NCBI GenBank assembly: GCA_040006675.1
Contig: JBDTWM010000001.1
Span: 1-64,000, forward strand
DNA from: Austwickia sp040006675
Lineage (GTDB): Bacteria; Actinomycetota; Actinomycetes; Actinomycetales; Dermatophilaceae
Length of the DNA stretch: 64,000 bases
Reading direction: 5' to 3'
The notes beneath the pieces are model-generated. The model searched no databases. It was not told where the DNA came from and saw only the letters and a list, made by a program, of their open reading frames with translations. How positions within the stretch are numbered: the stretch's first letter is position 1; each line of letters begins with the position of its first letter. The position numbers and the translations under genes were made by a program. Of this stretch, positions 34,465-48,587 are shown piece by piece.

Positions 34465-34579
34465 GGGTTTCTCCTCGGAGTGCTGCCGGATGCGTCAGGA
34501 TCGGCCCGGGAACGTCAGGTGGCAGGGGACGCTCAGATGAGGCCCCCGACCGGCGACAATTGGCGCCGACCTCGGGTAG

Positions 34580-34608
34580 AACCTAGCGAAACGGCCCGCC
34601 ACGTGCAA
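34580..34608 (-). promoter_or_regulatory. Candidate housekeeping promoter for mihF-gmk-rpoZ-coaBC
   Basis: On the minus strand TTGCAC (34608-34603) and TAGGTT (34585-34580) are separated by exactly 17 bases. Transcription would start near 34573, giving a leader of about 110 bases before mihF. Confidence 0.45.
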
Positions 34609-34654
34609 CGTTGGCACGCCGCGCCCTCCGCGAGCGGGTCCGGCCATCTCCTGC

Positions 34655-34984
34655 TCAGCGGGAGCTGCGCTCGGCGATCGCACGATGGTGCCGAATCACC
34701 TCGTCGATGATGAAGCCGAGCAGCTTCTCGGCGAACGCGGGGTCGAGGTGCGCCTCCTCGGCAAGGGCGCGCAGTCGGGCGATCTGCTCCGCTTCCCGCT
34801 GCGGATCCGCTGGTGGTAGGCCGTGTTCAGCCTTGAGTCGCCCCACCCGCTGGGTGCACTTGAAGCGCTCCGCCAGGAGGTGGACGAGCGCGGCGTCAAA
34901 GTTGTCGATGCTCGCCCTGATGGCGTTGAGCTCGGCGTGGACCGGGTCGTCGGCGCCCTCCCGCGCCCGCTCCGCACGGGTCAC
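34655..34984 (-). CDS. Chorismate mutase, AroQ type
   Basis: This 109-residue, mostly helical protein has the AroQ active-site spacing: AIRASIDNFDAALVHLLAER (two Arg), VGRLKAEHGLPPADPQRE (Lys and the Asp-Pro-x-Arg-Glu loop), then a long terminal helix IIDEVIRHH. It converts chorismate to prephenate for Phe and Tyr. GTG at 34984 overlaps the pyrF stop (GTGA), coupling aromatic and pyrimidine genes. The more upstream in-frame start at 34996 would lie inside pyrF. Confidence 0.88.
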   Translation of the reverse strand: MTRAERAREGADDPVHAELNAIRASIDNFDAALVHLLAERFKCTQRVGRLKAEHGLPPADPQREAEQIARLRALAEEAHLDPAFAEKLLGFIIDEVIRHHRAIAERSSR

Positions 34985-35859
34985 GGCGCCCCCCACATGT
35001 CGGCGAACTGCGTCGCGGTGCGCTGAGCGGCTGCTCTCAAGGCGTCGACTTGCGGTCCGGTGGAGAGGAGTTCACGGCTGGAAGCGGCGAGCACGTCCCG
35101 CCGCGCCTCTCCGAAAACGGCCACCACGTCCGCCCCCGTCGCGCCCTGCGCGCCGACCCCCGGGGCCAGCAGCGGCGCATTGGCCGCCGCCAGATCCAAG
35201 CCCAGCTGCGCTACGGCGTCGCCGACGGTGGCGCCGACGACCATCCCCACGCTCCCGAGCCGACCCTGCGCGGCGGCCTGCGCGTTGTCCGACGTGACGC
35301 CGGCCACGATCGACGCGGCGACCGATCCCGCACCCCCGGGAACGGTCGCGTGCTGCACGGTCGCTCCCTCCGGGTTCGAGGTCAGCGCAAGCACGAACAC
35401 CCCCCGTCCGGTCCGCAGGGCGAGGTCGAGCGCGGGCCGCAGGGAGCCGTAGCCCAGGTAGGGGCTCACCGTGATCGCATCCGCGGCGAGGGGGGCTCCG
35501 TCAGCGAGGTACGCGTGGGCGTACGCGTCCATCGTCGAGCCGATGTCCCCGCGTTTCACGTCGAGGATCGACAGGGTGTCCGCCGCCCGCAGGGCGGTCA
35601 GCGTCCGCTCCAGCACCGCGAGGCCCGCAGCCCCGTGCCGCTCGAAGAACGCCGACTGCGGCTTGACGCAGGCCACAACCCCCGCGAACGCCTCGACGCA
35701 CCGCTGCGCGAACGACTCCAACCCGGCTGGGCTGTCGGGCAGGCCCCACGCGTCGAGGAGCCCGGGGTGCGGGTCGATGCCGGCGCACAGCGGTCCGGCA
35801 GAGTCCATCGCGACGCGCAGGCGCGCCCCGAACGGCTCGTAGGGTGTCTGGTCGGGCAC
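34981..35859 (-). CDS. pyrF: Orotidine 5'-phosphate decarboxylase, type 2
   Basis: This 292-residue enzyme performs the last step to UMP. It is the longer type 2 form, with LCAGIDPHPGLLDAWGL at the start, KPQSAFFERHG, and the catalytic Lys/Asp motif LDVKRGDIGSTMDAYAHAYL. GTG at 35859 has AGGAG 6 bases upstream. It follows pyrD by 24 bases and overlaps the chorismate mutase gene. Confidence 0.95.
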   Translation of the reverse strand: MPDQTPYEPFGARLRVAMDSAGPLCAGIDPHPGLLDAWGLPDSPAGLESFAQRCVEAFAGVVACVKPQSAFFERHGAAGLAVLERTLTALRAADTLSILDVKRGDIGSTMDAYAHAYLADGAPLAADAITVSPYLGYGSLRPALDLALRTGRGVFVLALTSNPEGATVQHATVPGGAGSVAASIVAGVTSDNAQAAAQGRLGSVGMVVGATVGDAVAQLGLDLAAANAPLLAPGVGAQGATGADVVAVFGEARRDVLAASSRELLSTGPQVDALRAAAQRTATQFADMWGAP

Positions 35860-35883
35860 GGGCTTCTCCTGGGCGTGAAGGGG

Positions 35884-37251
35884 TCAGCGAGTGTGGGCGA
35901 TCCCCACGACGTGGCTCAGGCGAGTGAAGCCGCGTCGCCCGACCGCCTCCGCGAGCTCACCCAGTACCCGCGCCGGGGCGTGGGGGTCGTGGAAGGTGGC
36001 TGTTCCGACCTGCACCGCACAGGCTCCGGCCGCGATGAGCTGCAGCGCGTCCAGCCCGGAAGCGATCCCACCGACCCCGATGATCGGGGCCGCCGGGATC
36101 CGCCCCGAGCGCATCGCCGCGTACACCTGATAGACGGCCCGTACGGCGATCGGATGGATCGCGGGGCCGGACAGCCCGCCCGTGATCCCTCCCAGCGTGG
36201 GGGTCAGGCGGTCCGTGTCGATCTGCATGCCGAGCAGCGTGTTGATCATCGTCAGACCGCTCGCCCCCGCCGCCAGCGCGGCGCGGGCGATCATCACGAT
36301 GTCGGTCACGTCGGGGCTGAGCTTGGCGAACGCCGGGATGTCCGGCGGCAGCTCCGTGCGGACCTCCTGGAGCACCTGCGTCGTCGACATGACGTCGCAC
36401 GCGTAGACCAGGCCCCGGTTGGCCACGTTGGGGCAGGAGATGTTGACCTCGATCCCCACCACCGCGTCGAAGGCCTCGCTGTTGCGCAAGACGCGGGTGA
36501 CGTCGGCGAACTCGCGCGGCTCGGTGCCCGCGATCGACACGAGCACCCGCGCGCCCACCGACTTCAACCAGGGCAGGTCTTCGGCGACAAACGCCTCGAT
36601 GCCGGGGCCCTGCAGGCCGATCGAGTTGAGCATGCCGCTCGGGGTCTCCGCCATGCGCGGCGTCCCGCGCCCGGAACGCGGGTTGAGCATCACGGTCTTC
36701 GTCACGAACGCGCCGAGCTCGGCGACGTCGAAGAACCGGTGCAGCTCCCGTCCGTTCGCGGCGCAGCCTGAGGCGGTCATCACGGGGTTGGGCAGGGTCA
36801 TGTCGAAGCCGAGATCGACGCTCATGTCGATGTCGCGTCCGGCCACCACGTACGAGCGGGGCACCCCTGGGACGGCCTGCTGCGTGTCGTCATCGACCTG
36901 GGCAGGGGACTCGTCGAGGAGATCGGCCTCGCTCTCGCCGGGGGTAACGGCCTCCTGATCGTACGGAGCGTCCGCATCAGGTGTCGCGCCGGGCGTGACG
37001 TCGGGCGCAACGTCCTCGGAGGCGCCCGCGTGGTGCGCAGTGTCGGTGACGAACGCCTCCCGCGCGGCACCCTTCGGCGCGGCATCGTCCGGCACGGAGA
37101 CGATCTGACCGCTCAGTCGCTCCACGCCCGCGGCTTCGGCGAGTGCGTCGAGGTCATCATGGTCTTCATGGTCATCGCGCCGGTCTCCCCCCGCCCGGGC
37201 GGGGCCGCCGGGCCGGGGCGTGTTCCGCGGCGTGTTCCGGGGCGGGCTCAT
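35884..37251 (-). CDS. pyrD: Dihydroorotate dehydrogenase, class 1B catalytic subunit, with long acidic N-terminal extension
   Basis: The catalytic domain (about residues 143-455) oxidises dihydroorotate using FMN and has LPNPVMTASGCAANG, VEVNISCPNV-like EVNISCPNV with the class 1B catalytic Cys, AKLSPDVTDI and IIGVGGIASGLDALQLIAAG. With PyrK next door it forms an NAD-dependent complex. ATG at 37251 overlaps the pyrK stop, giving 142 extra residues that are acidic, Pro/Ala-rich and apparently disordered (NTPRNTPRP, then many Asp/Glu). The internal ATG at 36825 (MSVDLGFDM) is where the family usually begins but has no ribosome site. Confidence 0.92.
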   Translation of the reverse strand: MSPPRNTPRNTPRPGGPARAGGDRRDDHEDHDDLDALAEAAGVERLSGQIVSVPDDAAPKGAAREAFVTDTAHHAGASEDVAPDVTPGATPDADAPYDQEAVTPGESEADLLDESPAQVDDDTQQAVPGVPRSYVVAGRDIDMSVDLGFDMTLPNPVMTASGCAANGRELHRFFDVAELGAFVTKTVMLNPRSGRGTPRMAETPSGMLNSIGLQGPGIEAFVAEDLPWLKSVGARVLVSIAGTEPREFADVTRVLRNSEAFDAVVGIEVNISCPNVANRGLVYACDVMSTTQVLQEVRTELPPDIPAFAKLSPDVTDIVMIARAALAAGASGLTMINTLLGMQIDTDRLTPTLGGITGGLSGPAIHPIAVRAVYQVYAAMRSGRIPAAPIIGVGGIASGLDALQLIAAGACAVQVGTATFHDPHAPARVLGELAEAVGRRGFTRLSHVVGIAHTR

Positions 37252-38167
37252 GAGTGGCCCTCCGCGACGAGGGCGCCCAGCGCGTCCGAGGGCACCGAGC
37301 ACCGTCCGTCCTCGATGGCGTCCCACCGGATCCGGTCGCCGCGGAAGACGGGACCCTCCACACAGGAGCGGACCATCCGGGTGACCCCGTCGCGGCCGAC
37401 CACCGGCACGACGCATGTCATGCACACACCGATGCCGCAAGCCATGGACTCCTCCACGGCTAGCTGGGACACCACCCCCTGCGCCTGCGCGACCTCCTGG
37501 ACGGCGCGCAGCATCGGCATCGGTCCGCAGGCGTAAACCACCCCGGCCTCGATCTGCTCAATCGCGCTGGGCAACGCGTCGGAGACCAGCCCGGTCATGC
37601 CAAGGGAGCCGTCGTCGGTGGTGACCGAGACGTGGTCCACGAGACGCTGCGCCTCCAGGACCCCGAAGAGCCGGTCTTTGCTGCCGGCGCCCAGCACGAG
37701 GGAAACCGCGCAGCCGCGCTCACGTAGCGCTGCGGTCAACCAGAACAGGGGCGCGCTGCCGTAGCCACCTCCGACGAGGACGCACGGGGTCGGCTGGGTC
37801 GGCAGTGGGAACGGCCGCCCGAGCGGACCGACCATGTCGAGGACCTCGCCGGGACCGCGCGACGTCAGCCACCGGGTCCCCTGTCCGCAGGCGGCGACGA
37901 TCAGCTCGATCCGGCCGGGCCCGGGGCCGATCGGGGACTGCGCCCGGTAGATGGAGAACGAACGACGCAACAGCGCGGCCGACAACTCCCCGCCGACGGT
38001 GAGGGAGACGAACTGTCCGGGCCGCGCCAGTTCCGCGATCTCGCTCACCTCGAAGACCATCCGGCGATAGACCCCTTCCGAGTGGACCTCCACGAGGCGG
38101 GCGTTCTGCTGCGCGACGCCCGCGGCCCGGGCGCGCTCCGCAGGCCCCAACTGCGCGGTCAGCTCAC

Positions 38168-38171
<4 letters not shown>
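37248..38171 (-). CDS. pyrK: Dihydroorotate dehydrogenase electron transfer subunit
   Basis: This 307-residue FAD and [2Fe-2S] protein passes electrons from PyrD to NAD. It has the FAD site LLRRSFSIYRA, the nucleotide-binding VLVGGGYGSAPLFWL and CGPMPMLRAV, and the cluster ligands in ESMACGIGVCMTCVVP plus the later CVEGPVF. The ATG at 38171 overlaps the carB stop and its stop overlaps pyrD (both ATGA), so carB-pyrK-pyrD are translated as a chain. Confidence 0.94.
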
Positions 38172-41517
<3,346 letters not shown>

Positions 41518-41518
<1 letters not shown>

Positions 41519-42765
41519 CAGTTAGCTCCTGCGGGGCGGTAGTTCCCCTCGATCAGGGCGAGGTAGCGGTCGAAGAGGTAGGCCGCGTCGTGCGGACCGG
41601 CGGCGGCCTCGGGGTGGTACTGGACCGAGAACGCCGGAACGTCCAAGCATTCCAGGCCTTCCACGACGTCGTCGTTGAGGCAGACGTGGCTGACCCGGAC
41701 CCGCCCGAGGTCGGTGCCCTGCCCCGCATCGCTCGGTGCCACGACCGGATCGGAGGACAGCGGGCCGGGCCAGGCGATGGCGAAGCCGTGGTTGTGCGCG
41801 GTGATCTCAACCGTCCCGGTGGCCCGGTCGAGCACCGGCTGGTTGATCCCCCGGTGTCCGTACGTCAGCTTGTACGTACTGAGTCCGAGCGCCCGCCCCA
41901 GCAGCTGGTGGCCGAAGCAGATCCCGAAGAACGGGATCCGCGCGGCGAGCACCTGCCGCAGGAGCGCCACCTGTCCATGCGCGGTGGCGGGGTCGCCGGG
42001 ACCGTTACTGAAGAACACCCCGTCCGGGCCGTGCTCCCGCAGGACGCCCGGCACGGCCAGGACGTCCTGCAGCGTCGCGCTCGCGGGCAGCACGTGCACG
42101 TCGATGCCCCGCTGCGCCATCAGCAGCGGCGTCATCGCCTTGATGCCCAAGTCGATCGCCACCACCACCGCGCGGCGCTCGCCGACCGATGGCAGGACGT
42201 ACGGGTCCTGCGTGCTCACCTCCTCGGCCAGGGCTGCGCCGGCCATCCGCGGCGAGTCCAGGACTTGCGCGAGCAACGCCTTGTCGCTGCCGTGCGCGAG
42301 CTCCCCCGAGAAGATCCCGGCGCGCATCGCGCCGCCCTGGCGGATGTGCCGCGTCAGCGCCCGGGTGTCGATCTCGCAGATGCCGACCACGCCGGCGTCA
42401 CGCAGATCCGCCTCCAGGGTGCGCCGGGACCGCCAGTTGCTGGGCCGCAGCGCGGGGTCGCGGATGACGTAGCCGGCCACCCAGATGCGCCGGCTCTCAG
42501 CGTCCTCGTCGTTCATGCCCGTGTTGCCGACGTGCGGCGCGGTCATCACGACGATCTGCCGGTGATAACTGGGGTCGGTGAGGGTCTCCTGGTAGCCCGT
42601 CATCCCCGTCGAAAAGACCACTTCGCCCAGGGTGTGTCCCACGGCCCCGTACGCACGGCCGCGGAACACGCGGCCGTCCTCCGTCACGAGCACCGCAGGC
42701 TCCCGCGGGACCAGCAGGGGCGCGGCATCCTCGTTGCGGGACTCGTCCGCAGGGAAGGCGGTCAC
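41518..42765 (-). CDS. carA: Carbamoyl-phosphate synthase small subunit (glutaminase)
   Basis: This 415-residue glutamine amidotransferase supplies ammonia to CarB. The N-terminal domain shows VVFSTGMTGYQETLTDPSY. The class I glutaminase domain carries the nucleophile in FGICFGHQLLGRALG and the His/Glu pair in QYHPEAAAGPHD. The GTG start at 42765 overlaps the pyrC stop (GTGA). The first 25 residues are a non-conserved acidic leader. Confidence 0.96.
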
Positions 42766-44050
42766 TGCAGACGGCCCTCCAGCACGGTCGGCACGCCCCG
42801 CAGAAGCGTCGTCATCACGCGTCCTTTGAAGGTGCGCCCGTCGTAGGGGTTGTTGCGCGAGCGTGAGTGCGTCACCGAGGCGTCCACGACGACCTCGGCC
42901 TCCGGGTCGATCAGCACGATGTTGGCCGGTTCGCCGACCGCGACCGACCGTCCGTGGCCCTCCAGCCGGGCGATCCGCGCGGGCCGTACGCTCATCGTCT
43001 GCGCGACGTCGGCCCAGCTCATCAGCCCGGAGCGGACCATCACGTCGCTGATGATCGGCACCGCGGTCTCCAGGCCGAGCATCCCGAACGCCGCGAGCGG
43101 GAAGTCGTGCTGTTTGGCGTGCGCGGGGTGCGGGGCATGGTCGGTCGCGACCGCGTCGATCGTCCCGTCGGCCACGGCCGCCCGCAGCGCTTCGACGTCC
43201 TCGGCGGGCCGCAGCGGCGGGTTGACCTTGTAGACCGAGTCGTAGGTCGCGACCAGGTCGGTGGTCAACAACAGGTGGTGCGGCGTGGCCTCCGCGGTCA
43301 CGGGGACGCCCAGGGACTTGGCCCAGCGGATCACGTCGACCGAACCGGCGGTGCTGACGTGGCAGACGTGCAAGCGCGAGCCGGTCATGCGGGCGAGCAT
43401 CACGTCGCGGGCGACGATGACGTCCTCGGCGACCCCCGGCCAGCCCATCAGGCCGAGACGCCCGGACAGCTCGCCCTCGTGGCAGCAGGCGCCGGGGTGT
43501 GGCGCGAGGTACGGGTCCTGCGCGTGCTGCGCGATGACCCCGTCGAACGCCTTGACATAGTCCAACGCTCGCCGCATCACCTGCGCGTTACCGATGCACC
43601 GGCCGTCATCGGAGAAGAACCGTACCTTCGCCTTGGAGCGGGCCATCAGCCCCAGCTCGGCGAGCTCCTTGCCCTCCAGCCCCTTGGTCACGGCCCCCAC
43701 GGGGAAGACATCGGCGTACGCCGAGCGTTGCCCGCGCGCGTACATCCACTCGGCTTTTTGAACCGTGTCCGTGACCGGGTCGGTGTTAGCCATCGCGAGC
43801 ACCGCGGTGAACCCGCCCGCCGCCGCGCACTGCGACCCGGACTCGATCGTCTCCGCCTCCTCGCCGCCTGGCTCCCGCAGGTGCGTGTGGATGTCGACCA
43901 GCCCCGGCAGGGCGACCAGCCCGTCCGCGTCGATCACCTCGGCGCCCTTCGGCTGCTCGGCGTCGGTCCCCACCGCGACGATCTTGCCGTTCGCGATCGC
44001 GATGTCGGTGCGACCCTGTCCGAGCAGGTCGGCCCCCTTGATGAACCAGG

Positions 44051-44054
<4 letters not shown>
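42762..44054 (-). CDS. pyrC: Dihydroorotase, class I
   Basis: This 430-residue zinc enzyme cyclises carbamoyl aspartate. The metal motif LPGLVDIHTHLREPG, the middle HVCHVSTAGSVD and the C-terminal AVATDHAPHPAHAK are intact. The GTG start at 44054 overlaps the pyrB stop (GTGA). Further upstream in the same frame (to 44273) there is no family similarity and the sequence belongs to pyrB. Confidence 0.96.
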
Positions 44055-44988
<934 letters not shown>

Positions 44989-44989
<1 letters not shown>

Positions 44990-45588
44990 CAGCGGTCGCC
45001 TCCGATGATCCGGACCTCGTCCATCCCGTCGAGTTCCTCGATGAGCACGAGGACGCGCTCCGCGGACGAGGTAGGCAAGTTCTTGCCCACGTGGTCGGCG
45101 CGGATCGGCAGCTCGCGGTGGCCGCGGTCGACGAGGACCACGAGCCGCACCGCGCGGGGCCGGCCGATGTCTCCGAGCGCGTCGAGCGCGGCCCGGACCG
45201 TGCGACCGGAGTAGAGCACGTCGTCCACGAGGACGACCACTTTGTCGTCGATGCCGCAGGACGGGATGTGCGTCGGCTCCAGCGCCCGCGTGGGTTTGCG
45301 GCGCAGGTCGTCGCGGTAGAGCGTGATGTCGATGGTCCCGCAGGGGATCTCGGCTCCCTCGACCTCTTGCATGAACCCGGACAGGCGCCGCGCGAGGGGC
45401 GCCCCCCGGGTCGGGATGCCGAGGAGGACGAGGTCGTGTCCCCCCTTGTTGTGCTCGAGCACCTCGTGGGCCATGCGGCGAAGGCCGCGGGAGATGTCGT
45501 CCGCGCCGAGGACGACCCGCGCGTCGGGCGGAGCCTCAGGATCGGTCGGTGACGGCGCTGAGGACTCGTGCGGGTCTGGCCGGCTCAC
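44989..45588 (-). CDS. pyrR: PyrR bifunctional regulator / uracil phosphoribosyltransferase
   Basis: First gene of the pyrimidine operon, 199 residues. The PRPP-binding motif VVLVDDVLYSGRTVRAAL is intact, along with LVLLGIPTRGAPLARRL. PyrR binds pyr mRNA in the presence of UMP and, in mycobacteria, blocks translation (family knowledge). Start is GTG at 45588 with a strong AAGGAGG. A PyrR-type hairpin lies just above that ribosome site. The first 25 residues are a disordered addition. Confidence 0.94.
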
Positions 45589-45596
45589 GGCGCGGA

Positions 45597-45619
45597 CCTC
45601 CTTCCCCGCCTCACGGGAC
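45597..45619 (-). promoter_or_regulatory. Candidate PyrR-binding hairpin overlapping the pyrR ribosome-site region
   Basis: The minus-strand leader reads GTCCCGTGAGGCGGGGAAGG. It contains the PyrR loop consensus (UCCNGNGAGG) within a CCCG-TGAGG-CGGG hairpin at 45617-45605, and AAGGAGG follows within 4 bases. Binding of PyrR-UMP here could hide the ribosome site, matching the translational control known in mycobacteria. Confidence 0.55.
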
Positions 45620-45848
45620 GGTGGTTAAAGGACGTCGGTCGTCGCCGAGCCTACCGCCGCCCGCCGCCCCTTTCGCACCACCCCGCCTCGCCCCAGCGAT
45701 GGCTCCCCGCAAGGGCGCCGACACGCCCCGCCGGGCGACTACGCTGCCAACAGGACGAACGCGCCCCGGGCTCTCGCCGAACCGCCCACCGGGCCCACAC
45801 CGCCGACCCGCACCGCCCACCCACACCGCCGGACGAAAGGTCCCCGCC

Positions 45849-47543
45849 ATGCGCGCTCCCATCGACCCGACGACCGCACCGGCCTGGGCGACGCTCGCGT
45901 CGCTGCGGGAAGGCCTCGACCTGAACCTGCGCGAGGCGTTCGCGGGCGACCCGCACAGGGCACAGCGCTTCACGAAGGCCGCGGGTGAACTACGCGTCGA
46001 CCTGTCGAAGAACCTCATCACCGACGACGTGGTCGCCGCGCTGGTCCAGCTCGCCGAGGAGGTCGGTCTCGGTGAGCGGATGGAGGCGATGTTCACGGGC
46101 GAGCGCATCAACGGCACCGAGGATCGCGCGGTGCTGCACACGGCGCTGCGCGCACCGAAGGGCACGACGCTCGTGGTGGACGGACAGGATGTGAACGCCG
46201 ACGTCCACGAGGTGCTGGCGAAGGTGTACGACTTCGCCCGCGCCGTGCGCTCCGGCGCGTGGACCGGGATGACGGGCAAGCGCATCGAGACCGTGGTCAA
46301 CGTGGGCATCGGCGGCTCGGACCTCGGCCCGGTGATGGCGTATGAGGCGTTGCGCCCCTACGTTCAGGAGGGCCTGAACTGCCGGTTCATCTCTAACATC
46401 GACCCGACGGACGCTGCGACCACGACCGCGGGCCTCGACCCGGAGACCACGCTCGTGATCGTCGCGAGCAAGACGTTCACCACCCTGGAGACGATCACGA
46501 ACGCGCGGCTGGTGCGGGCCTGGCTGCTCGACGGTCTCATCGCGGCGGGCGCGATCAAGGACACAGCGGAGGCGCGACAGGCGGCGGTCGCCAAGCACTT
46601 CGTGGCGGTGTCGACGGCGCTGGACAAGGTGGCGGCGTTCGGGATCGACCCGGCCAATGCGTTCGGCTTCTGGGACTGGGTCGGTGGGCGTTACTCGGTC
46701 GACTCGGCCGTCGGCACCTCGCTCGCGGTGGCCATCGGTCCGGAAGGGTTCGAGGACTTCCTCGCCGGGTTCCACGCGATCGACGAACATTTCCGCCGCA
46801 CCCCGTTCACGGACAACGTGCCCGTCCTGATGGGACTGCTCAACGTCTGGTACGTCAACTTCTTCGGTGCCGCCTCGCACGCGGTCCTCCCGTACGCGCA
46901 ATACCTGCACCGGTTTGCCGCCTACCTGCAGCAGCTCACCATGGAGTCCAACGGGAAGTCGGTGCGCTGGGACGGTACGCCCGTGACGTGCGCCACCGGC
47001 GAGATCTTCTGGGGCGAGCCGGGCACCAACGGGCAGCACGCGTTCTACCAGCTCATCCACCAGGGCACGCTGCTGATTCCGGCGGACTTCATCGCCATGG
47101 CCAACCCCGCCCACCCGCTGAAGGACCGCGACGAGGACGGTCACGCCGTCGACGTCCACGAACTGTTCCTGGCGAACTTCTTCGCCCAGACCGCAGCGTT
47201 GGCATTCGGCAAGACGGCCGAGGAGGTGCGCGCCGACGGCACCGCGGAGGAGATCGTCCCGGCGCGGGTCTTCGCGGGCAACCGGCCGACCACGTCGATC
47301 ATGGCCCCGGCGCTCACCGCGAGCGTCCTCGGTCAGCTCATCGCCCTGTACGAGCACATCACGTTCGTGCAGGGCATCGTGTGGGGCATCGACAGCTTCG
47401 ACCAGTGGGGCGTCGAGCTCGGCAAGCAGCTGGCCAAAGACCTGACCCCGGCCGTCGGCGGCGATCTCTCGGCGTTGGAGCGGCAGGACTCCTCGACGCA
47501 GGGCCTGCTCCGCTATTACTTGGAGCAGCGCGTCCGTTCTTGA
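45849..47543 (+). CDS. pgi: Glucose-6-phosphate isomerase
   Basis: This 564-residue glycolytic enzyme has VNVGIGGSDLGPVMAYEAL, the first PGI signature WVGGRYSVDSAVG, and the second signature IDSFDQWGVELGKQL with the catalytic Lys. ATG at 45849 is preceded by GAAAGG at 8 bases. It is divergent from pyrR and convergent with nusB. In many actinobacteria the gene between nusB and pyrR is bldD, so pgi is out of the usual place. Confidence 0.96.
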   Translation: MRAPIDPTTAPAWATLASLREGLDLNLREAFAGDPHRAQRFTKAAGELRVDLSKNLITDDVVAALVQLAEEVGLGERMEAMFTGERINGTEDRAVLHTALRAPKGTTLVVDGQDVNADVHEVLAKVYDFARAVRSGAWTGMTGKRIETVVNVGIGGSDLGPVMAYEALRPYVQEGLNCRFISNIDPTDAATTTAGLDPETTLVIVASKTFTTLETITNARLVRAWLLDGLIAAGAIKDTAEARQAAVAKHFVAVSTALDKVAAFGIDPANAFGFWDWVGGRYSVDSAVGTSLAVAIGPEGFEDFLAGFHAIDEHFRRTPFTDNVPVLMGLLNVWYVNFFGAASHAVLPYAQYLHRFAAYLQQLTMESNGKSVRWDGTPVTCATGEIFWGEPGTNGQHAFYQLIHQGTLLIPADFIAMANPAHPLKDRDEDGHAVDVHELFLANFFAQTAALAFGKTAEEVRADGTAEEIVPARVFAGNRPTTSIMAPALTASVLGQLIALYEHITFVQGIVWGIDSFDQWGVELGKQLAKDLTPAVGGDLSALERQDSSTQGLLRYYLEQRVRS

Positions 47544-47574
47544 CAACCGCGCCCGTTCCTGACGCCGCCGCGGC

Positions 47575-48027
47575 TCAGTCGAGATCGAGCGACGGTTTGA
47601 CCTCAGCCACCCGCGACAACAGGCCGGCGACGAAGGACGGCGAGTCGTCGGTCGACAAGGCCTTGGCGAGTTCGACTGCTTCAGACACGGCGACCCCGTC
47701 CGGGACGTCGTCGTTCCACAGGATCTCCCATGCCCCGAGGCGCAGGATGGCGCGGTCGACGGCGGGCATCCGCTCCAGGGCCCAGCCCTGGCTGTACGTG
47801 CCGAGCACCTCGTTGATCGCCGACCAGTGCGCCACCGCGCCTTCGACGAGTCGGGCCGTGTACGGGCGTGGGGGGACCTCGCTCACCGGACGCGCCAATC
47901 GGTCCGCGAGGAGATCGGCGGCGTTGAGGCCGCGTTGTTCGGCCTCGTAGAGCAGGTCGAGCGCCGCGCGCCGCGCCCTCGTCCGGGAGCCGGTGAGCGG
48001 ACCGCGGCCGGAATCCCGGGTCGCCAT
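47575..48027 (-). CDS. nusB: Transcription antitermination factor NusB
   Basis: This 150-residue all-helical protein works with NusE on rRNA antitermination. It shows GSRTRARRAALDLLYEAEQRG at the start (RNA-contact Arg-rich helix), ERMPAVDRAILRLGAWEIL and VAVSEAVELAKAL, PSFVAGLLSRVAE. It shares one base with the efp stop (TGATG). Confidence 0.94.
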   Translation of the reverse strand: MATRDSGRGPLTGSRTRARRAALDLLYEAEQRGLNAADLLADRLARPVSEVPPRPYTARLVEGAVAHWSAINEVLGTYSQGWALERMPAVDRAILRLGAWEILWNDDVPDGVAVSEAVELAKALSTDDSPSFVAGLLSRVAEVKPSLDLD

Positions 48028-48587
48028 CAGTTGACGCGGCCGAGGTAGCTGCCGTCGCGCGTATCCACCTTGACCTTCGTGCCGGACTCCAGGAAGAGGG
48101 GCACCTGGATCAGTGCGCCGGTCTCCAGCGTGGCGGGCTTCGTGCCGCCGGTGGAGCGATCGCCCTGAAGTCCCGGCTCCGTGAACGTGATCACCAGCTC
48201 CACGGAGGCGGGCAGCTCGACGAACAGCGGGTTGCCGTCGTGGGTGGCGACGATGGCCTCCTGGTTCTCGAGCAGATACTTCTCAGCGTCCCCGACGACC
48301 ACCGACGACACATGGATCTGGTCGTAGGTCTTGTCGTCCATGAAGACGAAGTCGTCGCCGTCCTTGTAGAGGTACTGCATCGTGGAGCGATCGACGTTGC
48401 TCGTCTCGACCTTCGTCCCCGCGTTGAACGTCCGGTCGAGCACCTTGCCGGTCAGCACGTTCTTGAGCTTCGTGCGCACGAAGGCGCCACCCTTGCCGGG
48501 CTTCACATGCTGGAATTCCACAACGCTCCACAGCTGGCCGTCGATGTTGAGGACCAGGCCGTTCTTCAGGTCGTTCGTCGTTGCCAC
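48027..48587 (-). CDS. efp: Translation elongation factor P
   Basis: This 186-residue factor relieves stalling at polyproline. It has the three expected domains, starting ATTNDLKNGLVLNIDGQLW, with the tip loop HVKPGKGGAF whose Lys32 is the modifiable position in other bacteria; actinobacterial EF-P often acts unmodified. The end GTKVKVDTRDGSYLGRVN is typical. It precedes nusB, as in most actinobacteria. Confidence 0.96.
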   Translation of the reverse strand: MATTNDLKNGLVLNIDGQLWSVVEFQHVKPGKGGAFVRTKLKNVLTGKVLDRTFNAGTKVETSNVDRSTMQYLYKDGDDFVFMDDKTYDQIHVSSVVVGDAEKYLLENQEAIVATHDGNPLFVELPASVELVITFTEPGLQGDRSTGGTKPATLETGALIQVPLFLESGTKVKVDTRDGSYLGRVN

